Shown here piece by piece: positions 8,183 to 15,493 of a stretch of 39,833 nt of DNA. The position numbers and the translations under genes are program-made. Position 1 is the first letter of the stretch. Every line of letters begins with the position of its first letter. Where the stretch lies: NCBI GenBank assembly GCA_023129715.1, contig JAGMBO010000006.1, positions 1 to 39,833 on the forward strand. Direction: 5' to 3'. Under the pieces are notes generated by a model that did not search any database, was not told the DNA's origin, and was given only the letters and a program-made list of their open reading frames with translations. The DNA is from Candidatus Eiseniibacteriota bacterium. GTDB taxonomy: Bacteria; Eisenbacteria; RBG-16-71-46; CAIMUX01; WJJG01.

Positions 8183-9373
8183 ATGCAACCCTCATTCTGG
8201 GCCATCGTGCTCATCTGCCCGGCACTCGGCTGCACGCCCGCGCAGGAGCCCGACGCCGATCCGGCGCCGGAAGCGCCGCAGGTTCTCATCCGCCATCCCA
8301 TCGACGGTGCCTCCGTGGCCGACACGGTCACCATCCGCCTGGCGATCGAAAACCCGTCTGCGCTTCACCGGTTGGTCCTGGTCGTCGACGGCCGGACGGA
8401 CCAGGAACGCTTCCGCCCACCCTGGGGATTCGTCTGGGAGACGGCAGCGCTTGCCGACAGCTCCTGGCACATTCTGCAAATCGCGGCGGGCGACGAGGCC
8501 GGCCGCAGCCGGCTCTCCGACTCCTGCCGGGTGCGCGTGTGCGCCAATGCGCCCCCCGAGATCGAGATCCTCTGGCCGCCGGCGGGACGCTGGATCGATC
8601 TCGACCGGCCGAGCCCATCGTGGCGCTGCCGGGTCGACGATCCCGATGAAGGCCCGCTGCCCGATGGGCAGATCGAGTGGCGTCTCGATGGCGAGCAGGT
8701 GGCGGGATCCGGGCGCGAGATTTCCCCGCCGCCCCTCTCGATGGGAGCGCACCTGGTGACCGCGCGGGCCCGCGATCGCTGGGCACGTTGGAGTGAAGCC
8801 AAGGTCATGATCCACGGCTTCCGCTATCCCGGCTCACACGATCCGCAAGCAGCCCTCGAAACGTTTCTCTGCGCGCTGCGGGCGGGTGATGCGGAGACCG
8901 CCGTCGCCCAACTCGCCCCCGACTTCTCGAGCTGTGAGCCGCTGGCGCAATCCTCGGCGAGCGCCACCGACCGGCACGAAGAGTCCCAAGCCCTCCAGGT
9001 ACTTCTGGATCCCTTGCATTTCCTCTCACTCCAGATCGATGCGCTTCCGTCACCGCCCGAGACCTTGTCCTGGCGGGGGGCTGCGTTGGCGCAGATCGAA
9101 CTCGGCGCACTGGCCCTGCACGCGTGCTGGCGTTGCGCGCCCGACACCGGTCAGGCCGGCGGGGGTGGGCCGGATGCCCCTGCGGCGCGCGACCTGCAGG
9201 TGATGGGGTCGGGTGGACGAATCGGGCTGCGCTGCCTCCCCGACTCCGCCGGCGGGAACCTCTGGCGGCTCTGGGTCTGGCGGGATTTGCACGGCGCCTG
9301 CTGGCGTCCCCGCGGGGGACTCTCCTGGAGCGCGGTGAAGCAGCTCTGCCGGGAGCAGCGGATCTGCCCCTGA
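8183..9373 (+). CDS. Ig-like lipoprotein, function unknown
   Basis: A 396-residue predicted lipoprotein. The start is the ATG at 8183 with an AAGGAG ribosome site eight bases upstream; an upstream in-frame extension to 8111 lacks such a site. The N-terminus MQPSFWAIVLICPALGC has a lipobox ending at Cys17. Two Ig-like segments follow: ~35-125 (VLIRHPIDGASVADTVTIRLAIENP, LVLVVDGR, SWHILQIAAGD) and ~130-220 (PPEIEILWPPAGRWID, DGQIEWRLDGEQV, HLVTARARD), typical of Big-type domains in surface proteins. The C-terminal third begins with DPQAALETFLCALRAGDAETAVAQLAP, which resembles the start of NTF2-like or DUF4878-type domains. The downstream gene converges on it. Likely an envelope protein of unknown role. 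Confidence 0.75.
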   Translation: MQPSFWAIVLICPALGCTPAQEPDADPAPEAPQVLIRHPIDGASVADTVTIRLAIENPSALHRLVLVVDGRTDQERFRPPWGFVWETAALADSSWHILQIAAGDEAGRSRLSDSCRVRVCANAPPEIEILWPPAGRWIDLDRPSPSWRCRVDDPDEGPLPDGQIEWRLDGEQVAGSGREISPPPLSMGAHLVTARARDRWARWSEAKVMIHGFRYPGSHDPQAALETFLCALRAGDAETAVAQLAPDFSSCEPLAQSSASATDRHEESQALQVLLDPLHFLSLQIDALPSPPETLSWRGAALAQIELGALALHACWRCAPDTGQAGGGGPDAPAARDLQVMGSGGRIGLRCLPDSAGGNLWRLWVWRDLHGACWRPRGGLSWSAVKQLCREQRICP

Positions 9374-9408
9374 GGGCAAGGTAGGCGGGCGATTCCTCCG
9401 ACCGACTG

Positions 9409-11436
9409 CTACTCGAGCAGCTCCTCGACAGCCGCCAGGATCCGATCGGCCGCATCGCCCTCCGCGGGCCCATAGACCGCCTCGATGAACGCCCGCCAGG
9501 GAGCATCGGCCGGCCGGCGGGCCGATGGATCGGCGAGGGCCCGCTCGATGTGCGCCGCCAGGCCGGCGGAATCATCGGCGTGAACGACCAGCCCGCCCGG
9601 GTCCGGGCCGGGGAAGCGAGGGTGCTCCCCCAAACCGACGAGCACTGTCGGCGTCCGGTGCAGGAGGCCTTCGCAGACTTCGGCCCACGTTGTCGTGATC
9701 AGGACGTCGACAGCATTGAGCCATCCGGCGAATCGGTCGGGCGCGTGGACGTGGAACCAACGCAATCCACCTCTGCGCAAGTACCCCCAGTAGGCTCGCT
9801 CGTCGCCGCCGGCCTCGACCGAGGGATGGAACAGCACGAAGACATCCGCGCGCGATTCCAGAGCCTGGCCCAGCCAGCGGAGAAGCTGGGGAGTGTGGGT
9901 CGGCAGGCAGGCAACGCCCAGGATGCGCTGGCCCTTCTCCACTCCCCACCGGCTGCGCATCACCTCCCGTTCGTCCGAGCGGGCCGGGTCTCGATCGGCG
10001 GCGGACGGCGCCCCTGGGGTGCCGCTCGCCGCCGTGTAGAAGTCGGCGGATTGGCGGGGGTCTCCGGTCACCACGACCGCCGAGGGATCGAGACCCCCCC
10101 GGCCGACCAGAAAGCTCTTCACTTCCCGGCTGAAGACGCACAGGCGATCGGGAAGCCCGACGGCCGCACAGCGGGCTTGGCGCGAGTGCAGATAGGCATG
10201 ATCCCAGTCGTGAAACGGGCGCAGCTGCAAGGCCAACGTCGGGATGCCGAGCCGGCGGGCAGCGGCGATCAACGGCCGGTTCTCCTCGTGGGGTTGGGCC
10301 AGCAGGATGACGTCAGGCCTGGCTCCGCGCAGGAAGTGAGTCTCGCGCCGCGTGACCCGCACATCGATGGGCAACCATTCGTTGACCGCCTCATCGAGCC
10401 AATCGATGATCATCTCCCCGATGTCGAGTCCCTCGAAGACCAGCGCCTCGCGGAAGCGGCGCTCTTTGCGGAGCGCGCGCCATTGGCGCTGGATGCCGCG
10501 AACCTCCCAGAACCCGCGGCTGGTCTGCGCGAGCAGGAAAAGGAAATGGCGCAGGTAGGTCGGGGCCAACCGGCCTGAGGTCAGCGCCCCGACATCGGGA
10601 TCGTAGCGATCGGTGCGATAGTAGAGCCGCCAAGGAAGGCTGCGGCCCCGGCGCCACACCCTGCCGAGATGCGCGTCGCTGCGCGAGCGCCCACCATTAC
10701 CGGCGACGCGCTGCCAGCACTGCGAATCGCTGACGAGGAGGATTTTCGGCCGCCGCACGAAGAGGTCCTCGGCAAGCAACTGCACCCCGTGCCACCCATC
10801 CTGGAGCAGGGCGAAAAGCTTGCGCAGCCGTCGTTCGGCCACGGTCTCGGCGGCGCGCGGCGGCGGCGGCGGGAGCACGGCGATCTCGGGGCGCAGGGCA
10901 TCGCCGAGAGCATTGGCGAGGGCGCGGATGAGCGCCCGCTGATCGGCGCCAAGGCCCACCGCCGTCAATGTCAGCGGTGCACCGGCAGCAAGGCCCTCGA
11001 TGACACGGCGCTCGACCATGCGCCGGTGGAGCCAGCCAGCCATCCGGTCGCGCAAGAAGCACCAGATGCCGACATCCCCAGTGGTCAGCGTGTCGGTGAG
11101 ACTCCACCGGTCGGCCAGATCGTCGATCCAGATCCGGACGCGAGTGGGCAATTCGGGATCGAATGCCGGAACGCGGCTCTCCAGCCCGGCCCGGCAGAAG
11201 GCGCGCGGGCCGCAGAGCGCGGCAGTGATCTCCCGGTAGCCCTCCGGTTCCCGTCGCAAGTCGGTGGCCGGCCAGAGCGACTGCAGGAAGCTGTTCATCG
11301 CATCGGCGCCCAAACCGGGGTGGACGAGCACGAGGTCACCGGCGCGGGCGGGCGCAACGTCCGCGGTTTCCCGCGCGTCCCATGCGACGGAACCGATCAC
11401 CGCGGAGTCCTGCTCTCTTCGGTCCTCGTGGGCCAT
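9409..11436 (-). CDS. Large GT-B-like glycosyl/glycerophosphotransferase, surface glycan
   Basis: A 675-residue protein read leftwards from the ATG whose complement ends at 11436, with GGGAACC just upstream. The C-terminal half resembles GT-B enzymes of capsule or teichoic-acid type: PDVILLAQPHEENRPLIAAARRLGIPTLALQL, then DRLCVFSREVKSFLV, VVVTGDPRQ, RILGVACLPTHTPQLL, DVFVLFHPS and a closing LINALDVLI-like segment LNAVDVLITTTWAEVCEGLLHRTPTVLVG, where donor phosphate or nucleotide is usually bound. The N-terminal ~300 residues match no family I recognise and contain a poly-Pro stretch. There are no membrane segments. It is divergent from a lipid-linked glycan flippase, which suggests a role in a surface polysaccharide. 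The donor and acceptor cannot be read from sequence. Confidence 0.65.
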   Translation of the reverse strand: MAHEDRREQDSAVIGSVAWDARETADVAPARAGDLVLVHPGLGADAMNSFLQSLWPATDLRREPEGYREITAALCGPRAFCRAGLESRVPAFDPELPTRVRIWIDDLADRWSLTDTLTTGDVGIWCFLRDRMAGWLHRRMVERRVIEGLAAGAPLTLTAVGLGADQRALIRALANALGDALRPEIAVLPPPPPRAAETVAERRLRKLFALLQDGWHGVQLLAEDLFVRRPKILLVSDSQCWQRVAGNGGRSRSDAHLGRVWRRGRSLPWRLYYRTDRYDPDVGALTSGRLAPTYLRHFLFLLAQTSRGFWEVRGIQRQWRALRKERRFREALVFEGLDIGEMIIDWLDEAVNEWLPIDVRVTRRETHFLRGARPDVILLAQPHEENRPLIAAARRLGIPTLALQLRPFHDWDHAYLHSRQARCAAVGLPDRLCVFSREVKSFLVGRGGLDPSAVVVTGDPRQSADFYTAASGTPGAPSAADRDPARSDEREVMRSRWGVEKGQRILGVACLPTHTPQLLRWLGQALESRADVFVLFHPSVEAGGDERAYWGYLRRGGLRWFHVHAPDRFAGWLNAVDVLITTTWAEVCEGLLHRTPTVLVGLGEHPRFPGPDPGGLVVHADDSAGLAAHIERALADPSARRPADAPWRAFIEAVYGPAEGDAADRILAAVEELLE

Positions 11437-11512
11437 GGTTCCCGTCTCCTCCCGCCCTCTTCCGCTCTCCCTCAGGCTCCTCGCTGCGAGGGAATCACCC
11501 CCGACACCGGCG

Positions 11513-11572
11513 GATCATCCACATCCCAACGCCGATCATGCACATTCCACCGCCGATCATCCACATCCCAAC
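11513..11572. repeat. Non-coding 21-base tandem repeat (3 copies)
   Basis: Three copies of a unit built on GATCATCCACATCCCAAC start at 11513, 11534 and 11555, exactly 21 bases apart. The first and third are identical over 18 bases. They lie between the divergent transferase and flippase genes. A stop codon in the flippase frame at 11627-11629 shows that they are not an upstream part of that gene. Confidence 0.85.
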
Positions 11573-11635
11573 CGGGCAATCGAGATCAATCTTCCCCCGA
11601 TGCTTCCCGGCTGTCGAGCGCTATGCTAAGTTGCG

Positions 11636-13117
11636 GTGCAACTCATGGCAAAGCTGACGACACAGGCCGGTGGCGTCTCGCTGGGACGCGGGATCGCCGC
11701 CGTGGCAGGTCTCGCCACGGTGATGGTGCTCTCCCGGCTCCTCTCGCAAGAAGACTACGGCACCTACCGGCAGGTCTGGCTGATCTTCTTCGTCCTCGCC
11801 CCGGTCATGGAGCTCGGCCTCACCCAGAGCGCCTCGTTCTTCGGCGCGCAGATGCAACGCCCTGATCGTAAAACCTATCTGGCCCAGAACAGCCTGACGC
11901 TGCTGCTCTCCGGAATCCTGACCAGCGCCGCCCTCTTCTCGTTCGCCGCGCCGATCAGCAATCTGTTCGGTAACCCGGGGCTGATCGTTCTCCTGCGCGC
12001 CTTTGCCCTCTTCCCGGCCTTCACGCTTCCGTTCAACATGGCCGAGAACACCTTGGTCGCCGTGGGACGCGCTGGAAGCGCGGGTCTGGTCACGGCGATC
12101 GCCGCCCTGCTCCAGACCGCGGTCACCCTGGTCGCCTTCTTCGCCGGCGCCTCGCTGACCCAGGTCTTCTTCTACCTCACCCTGTGGGCTTTCCTGCGCT
12201 GGATTGCCACGACCGCCGCCTTCATCTACATCTATCGCGATCTGACCATCCGCTGGGACTGGCCCCAGCTCCGCGGGCAACTCGGCTTCGCCCTGCCGAT
12301 GGGCGCTGCCATGATGGTCGGTCTGCTCGGCCGCCAGATGGACAAGCTGATCGTCTCGAGCTATTTCTCCACCGAGCGCTTCGCTGTTTACTCGAATGGA
12401 TCCTACGACATTCCGTTGATCAACATCGTCACCCTCTCGGTCACCGCTGTGCTGGTGCCCGCGATCGTCCGTGCCCGGGTCGCCGGCGATGTCGCCGAGG
12501 TCCAGCGCATCTGGCACGGGGCCGCCCGTCGGGTGGCAACGCTCTTCTATCCCGTCTTCGCCTTCCTGCTGGTCGCCGCGCGGCCCTTCATGATCGTGCT
12601 CTTCTCCGAAGACTACGCCGAGAGCGCCGAACCGTTCCGCGTCTTCCTCTTCCTCTTTCCGATCCGCATCGCCTTTCACAGCGGCCTCCTGCGGGCGTTG
12701 GGACGCACGAAGCAGATCCTGGTTGCCTCGGCCGGCTCATTTGCGATCAGTCTGGTCGCCGCGCTCCTGCTCGTTCGTCTCCCGGGGATCGGGTTCCTGG
12801 GGCCGGCGATCGCCAGCGTGCTGGGGGCCTACTTCGCCGCCATCTACGCCATCGTCGATGCCAGCCGCGTGCTCGGCTGGCGCCGGCGGGAGTACTTCCC
12901 ATGGCGGAAGCTGGCGACGATCATGGCCGTCTCGCTGATCGCCGCCCTGCCCACGCTCTTGGCGGGCTGGTTCCTGCGCGCCGAGGCGGCCGCGACGCAG
13001 TTGATCGTGATGGCTGTCGTCTACGGCGGCGTCTATCTCCTGCTCGGAGAGACCACGGGGGTAGCCCGCACCCGGGAGTGGTGGCAGGTGGTCAACGATG
13101 TCGCGCGCCAGCGCTGA
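11636..13117 (+). CDS. Oligosaccharide flippase (MOP superfamily, Wzx-like)
   Basis: A polytopic membrane protein of 493 residues, the usual size for Wzx or polysaccharide-biosynthesis flippases, which move undecaprenyl-linked glycans across the inner membrane. Visible motifs include TTQAGGVSLGRGIAAVAGLATVMVLSRLLS and EDYGTYRQVWLIFFVLAPVMELGL at the N-terminus, then about 12-14 hydrophobic segments, with GFALPMGAAMMVGLLGRQMDKLIVSSYFS in the middle, as expected for the second half. Start is ambiguous: GTG at 11636 or ATG at 11645. Neither has a good Shine-Dalgarno, and a TATGCT at 11622-11627 could be a -10 box placing the transcript start at the codon itself (leaderless). The divergent neighbour is a GT-B-like transferase. 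Confidence 0.88.
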   Translation: MQLMAKLTTQAGGVSLGRGIAAVAGLATVMVLSRLLSQEDYGTYRQVWLIFFVLAPVMELGLTQSASFFGAQMQRPDRKTYLAQNSLTLLLSGILTSAALFSFAAPISNLFGNPGLIVLLRAFALFPAFTLPFNMAENTLVAVGRAGSAGLVTAIAALLQTAVTLVAFFAGASLTQVFFYLTLWAFLRWIATTAAFIYIYRDLTIRWDWPQLRGQLGFALPMGAAMMVGLLGRQMDKLIVSSYFSTERFAVYSNGSYDIPLINIVTLSVTAVLVPAIVRARVAGDVAEVQRIWHGAARRVATLFYPVFAFLLVAARPFMIVLFSEDYAESAEPFRVFLFLFPIRIAFHSGLLRALGRTKQILVASAGSFAISLVAALLLVRLPGIGFLGPAIASVLGAYFAAIYAIVDASRVLGWRRREYFPWRKLATIMAVSLIAALPTLLAGWFLRAEAAATQLIVMAVVYGGVYLLLGETTGVARTREWWQVVNDVARQR

Positions 13118-13219
13118 CGAACCCGCAGCCCGAAAACGGCTCTCGCGTTGACGGACGGCCAACGCCGAGAAGGCTCGCACGGTGGCGGGTCGCGCGTCGC
13201 CGATCCACCCGCGATCACC

Positions 13220-13519
13220 CTAGCAGAGGTCGTCCATCAATTCGAGGAAGCGGCCATACTCGATCGCCGTCCAGCTCTCGGCGGTCACCGCCCCCTGCGA
13301 GCGAGTGATCATCGAGACCTTGGTGGCGACTTCCTCGCTGGGCGCCTCGTAGATGTCGAGGAAGTCGTAGGGCCCCAGGAGCGCATAGTGGCTGATGAAG
13401 CGCACCTCGGGACACTTCTCCGCGATCGCCTTCTTCCACTTCCGCCCGATCGCCTCACGATGCTTGACGTCGCAGGCAACCTCGGGGGCCAGCTTGGTCA
13501 TCAGGATGAACGTGGCCAT
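13220..13519 (-). CDS. GYD-domain protein (PF08734-like)
   Basis: A 99-residue protein. The start is the ATG complementary to 13517-13519, preceded by GGAGGGG five bases upstream; longer readings to 13768 overlap the next gene and lack support. MATFILMTKLAPEVACDVKHRE, the central HYALLGPYDFLDIYEAPSEEVATKVSMI and the C-terminal ESWTAIEYGRFLELM fit the GYD family of small dimeric alpha/beta proteins (G-P-Y-D in place of the signature G-x-Y-D). The family has no established function. It lies just downstream of signal peptidase I on the same strand (124-base gap), so they may be co-transcribed. Confidence 0.82.
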   Translation of the reverse strand: MATFILMTKLAPEVACDVKHREAIGRKWKKAIAEKCPEVRFISHYALLGPYDFLDIYEAPSEEVATKVSMITRSQGAVTAESWTAIEYGRFLELMDDLC

Positions 13520-13643
13520 GATTACCCCTCCATGACGCCCTCGCCCGGATCCTCCGCGGCAGGGCCGGCTGCGCACCCGCGCCCGCGGGCCTTCCCGCGG
13601 GGCTGGTTGGGCACCTTCGACCAGATCACGCCCGGCAGGTTCG

Positions 13644-14297
13644 TCAGAGCAGTTTGCCGATCCGCCAGACACGGGGCAACATCTTCCTCGAATCGAAGGA
13701 GAAGTAGAGGATATCGGCCTTGGCGATGATGTTGGCAATCGGCACCGGGCCGAAAAACCGGCTGTCACGACTGTGATCGCGGTTGTCCCCCATACAGAAG
13801 ATGTGGCCCGGGGGCACGGTGACCGGTCCGAATTCCCGGCTGTGAGGCATCAGCGACCCGGGGGAGAGCTTGGCGAAGGGTTCGTCCCGGAGCACGCCAT
13901 CGACATAGAGCGCCCTGTTGTGGACCGCGACCTCTTGCCCCCCGACGGCCACGCAACGCTTGATCAATGTCTCGCCATCGTCCGGGCTCTCGAAGATCAC
14001 GATATCCCCCGGCCGCGGCTCCCGCAGGCCGGGCACGCGGGCCGACCTGGTGAACGGGATCTTGGCGCCGTAGGTGAGCTTGTCGGCAAAGAGGAAATCC
14101 CCAACGAGCAGCGTATCTTCCATCGACCCGGAGGGAATGCGGAACCCTTGAAGGACGAAGGTGATCAAGGGAATGAAGATGATCAGGACGATGATGATCG
14201 ACTTCAGCCAAGCCATCCCCTCCGCCACCCACTCGTCCTTCGTCCGCGGAAAGCGCCACCCCTGCTTGGCCGGCCTCTGTCGATCTGCGCGTGACAT
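13644..14297 (-). CDS. lepB: Signal peptidase I
   Basis: Membrane-bound serine protease that removes signal peptides from exported proteins. I chose the ATG complementary to 14295-14297, which has GGGAGA at good distance; a GTG five codons upstream (14312) is possible. At 217 residues it has one N-terminal membrane anchor (about residues 30-52, WLKSIIIVLIIFIPLITFVL). The catalytic Ser58 lies in RIPSGSMEDTL and the general base Lys113 in ETLIKRCVAVGG. Box D/E motifs PPGHIFCMGDN and RDSRFFGPVP are intact. The form is compact, without the large beta-insert of E. coli LepB. The many exported proteins in this window would be its substrates. Confidence 0.95.
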   Translation of the reverse strand: MSRADRQRPAKQGWRFPRTKDEWVAEGMAWLKSIIIVLIIFIPLITFVLQGFRIPSGSMEDTLLVGDFLFADKLTYGAKIPFTRSARVPGLREPRPGDIVIFESPDDGETLIKRCVAVGGQEVAVHNRALYVDGVLRDEPFAKLSPGSLMPHSREFGPVTVPPGHIFCMGDNRDHSRDSRFFGPVPIANIIAKADILYFSFDSRKMLPRVWRIGKLL

Positions 14298-14363
14298 GCC
14301 TGGTTCTCCCACACTTCTGAAGTCTCCCTACCCGCGCCCGGGATGTTCCCCACCGGGGGCACT

Positions 14364-14392
14364 ACTATAGTCGACCTCCGGCTGATTCTGAA
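14364..14392 (-). promoter_or_regulatory. Putative lepB promoter
   Basis: On the minus strand, TTCAGA (complement of 14387-14392) and TATAGT (complement of 14364-14369) are separated by 17 bases. Start of transcription would fall near 14357, giving a leader of about 60 bases. Each box matches consensus in four or five of six positions. Confidence 0.42.
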
Positions 14393-14431
14393 CCACCGGA
14401 TTCGCCTGGCGCGCAGGGGCCGCGGATCCCG

Positions 14432-14461
14432 TTGACACCCTCGCTGGGCGGGCGGTTCAAT
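14432..14461 (+). promoter_or_regulatory. Putative promoter for the alcohol dehydrogenase remnant and possibly IF-1
   Basis: A perfect TTGACA at 14432-14437 is followed after 18 bases by TTCAAT at 14456-14461 (four of six). The predicted start, near 14468, is just upstream of the AAGGAGG ribosome site at 14473-14479. It could also read on into infA. Confidence 0.42.
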
Positions 14462-14485
14462 CGGCGCAGTCCAAGGAGGCACTTC

Positions 14486-14823
14486 ATGCTTGCGATGGTC
14501 CTCGAGGGCCCCGCGCCGGCAGAGTCGGCGCCCCTGCAGCACCGGGAACTCCCCGACCCGATTCCCGCAGCCGGACAGGTGCGGATTCGCGTGAGCGCCC
14601 GCGGCGTCTGCCGCACCGATCTGCACGAGGTCGAGGGCGAGCTGCCGCTGAAGAAACGCCCGCTCATCCCCGGTCACCAAATCGTCGGCACGATCGATCA
14701 GCTCGGTCCGGACGCCGGGGAACGCTTCCGGCGCGGGGAGCCGCCCGGCCTTCCCTGGCTCTACGAGACCTGCGGCAAGTGCCCGCAGTGTCTGGCGGGA
14801 CAAGAGAACCTCTGTGGCGGAAT
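14486..14823 (+). pseudogene. Truncated zinc-type alcohol dehydrogenase (N-terminal GroES domain only)
   Basis: The start has an excellent ribosome site (AAGGAGG, six bases before ATG). The first ~112 residues are a good match to zinc-dependent medium-chain alcohol dehydrogenases: LPDPIPAAGQVRIRVSARGVCRTDLHEVEGEL, the catalytic-zinc residues Cys and His in PLIPGHQIVG, and the structural-zinc loop WLYETCGKCPQCLAGQENLC. Homology then stops abruptly at about 14823. The frame stays open to 15268, but the rest does not resemble the NAD-binding Rossmann domain, which is missing, and it overlaps infA. A normal enzyme has about 340 residues. I read this as a deletion that joined an adh 5' end to DNA upstream of infA. 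It cannot be a working dehydrogenase. Confidence 0.75.
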
Positions 14824-15018
14824 CATCGACTATCGCGCGCTGCGCTTCGCGGAGATCCCGGCGCAGTCCGGAGCCGGTCGAGAGGGCGCAAATGGGCTTG
14901 CCATGAAGGCGCCATCTCCTGGATACTTGACGCCGCTGTTTATCCACCCGGGCGGCTCTCCGATCGTGCCAGCTTTGGAGCACCCCGGGTACGGCATGGG
15001 CTCAGGTGAGGAGGTTGG

Positions 15019-15321
15019 ATGGCTAGACGCCCGAGGGGCCGGCGTAGAGGCGGAGGCGGTGGACACCACAAGAAGGGTGCGACGACGGGCCCCCCCGTCC
15101 GCAAGCCCCGAGATGATGCGGTCGAAGTGGAAGGCATCGTCAAGCTCGCGCTGCCGAACACGGTGTTCCGCGTGGAGCTCGAGGATGCCCGCATGGTCCT
15201 CGCCCACATCGGCGGGAAGATGCGCAAGCATTTCATCCGCATCCTCCCCGGCGATCGGGTCATCGTAGAACTCTCGATCTACGATCTCGATCGTGGGCGC
15301 ATTGTCTATCGTTACAAGTAG
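15019..15321 (+). CDS. infA: Translation initiation factor IF-1 with Arg/Gly-rich N-terminal extension
   Basis: IF-1 binds the 30S A site during initiation. Residues ~34-100 match the whole conserved S1/OB-fold protein: [61 protein letters not shown]. Most IF-1 proteins have about 72 residues; this one has 100 because of an extension rich in Arg, Gly, Lys and His (ARRPRGRRR, five consecutive Gly, HHKK). The extension appears real: the ATG at 15019 has GAGGAGG five bases upstream, and the only later in-frame candidate is a GTG within the conserved core. The extra basic tail should favour RNA contact. The next gene is an S1-domain RNA-binding protein on the same strand. Confidence 0.93.
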   Translation: MARRPRGRRRGGGGGHHKKGATTGPPVRKPRDDAVEVEGIVKLALPNTVFRVELEDARMVLAHIGGKMRKHFIRILPGDRVIVELSIYDLDRGRIVYRYK

Positions 15322-15493
15322 CCGGTCTTTCCCTGTCACCGCTCGGACCCACATGCTCGCCCCCCGATCGTCTCTTCGTTCCCGGTCCGACGCGCCGAGC
15401 ATGTGCGCGAGCCGGCGAGCATGGGTGCGGGGGCGGGATGAGCGGTACCGGCAGAAGCGTTGATGCAAAGTCGAGATGTCGGAGGACTACAAG

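Noticed and set aside
14824-15268. Continuation of the alcohol dehydrogenase frame as the rest of the protein
   Set aside because: The sequence lacks the NAD-binding glycine motif and overlaps infA in another frame, so it is an accidental open frame.
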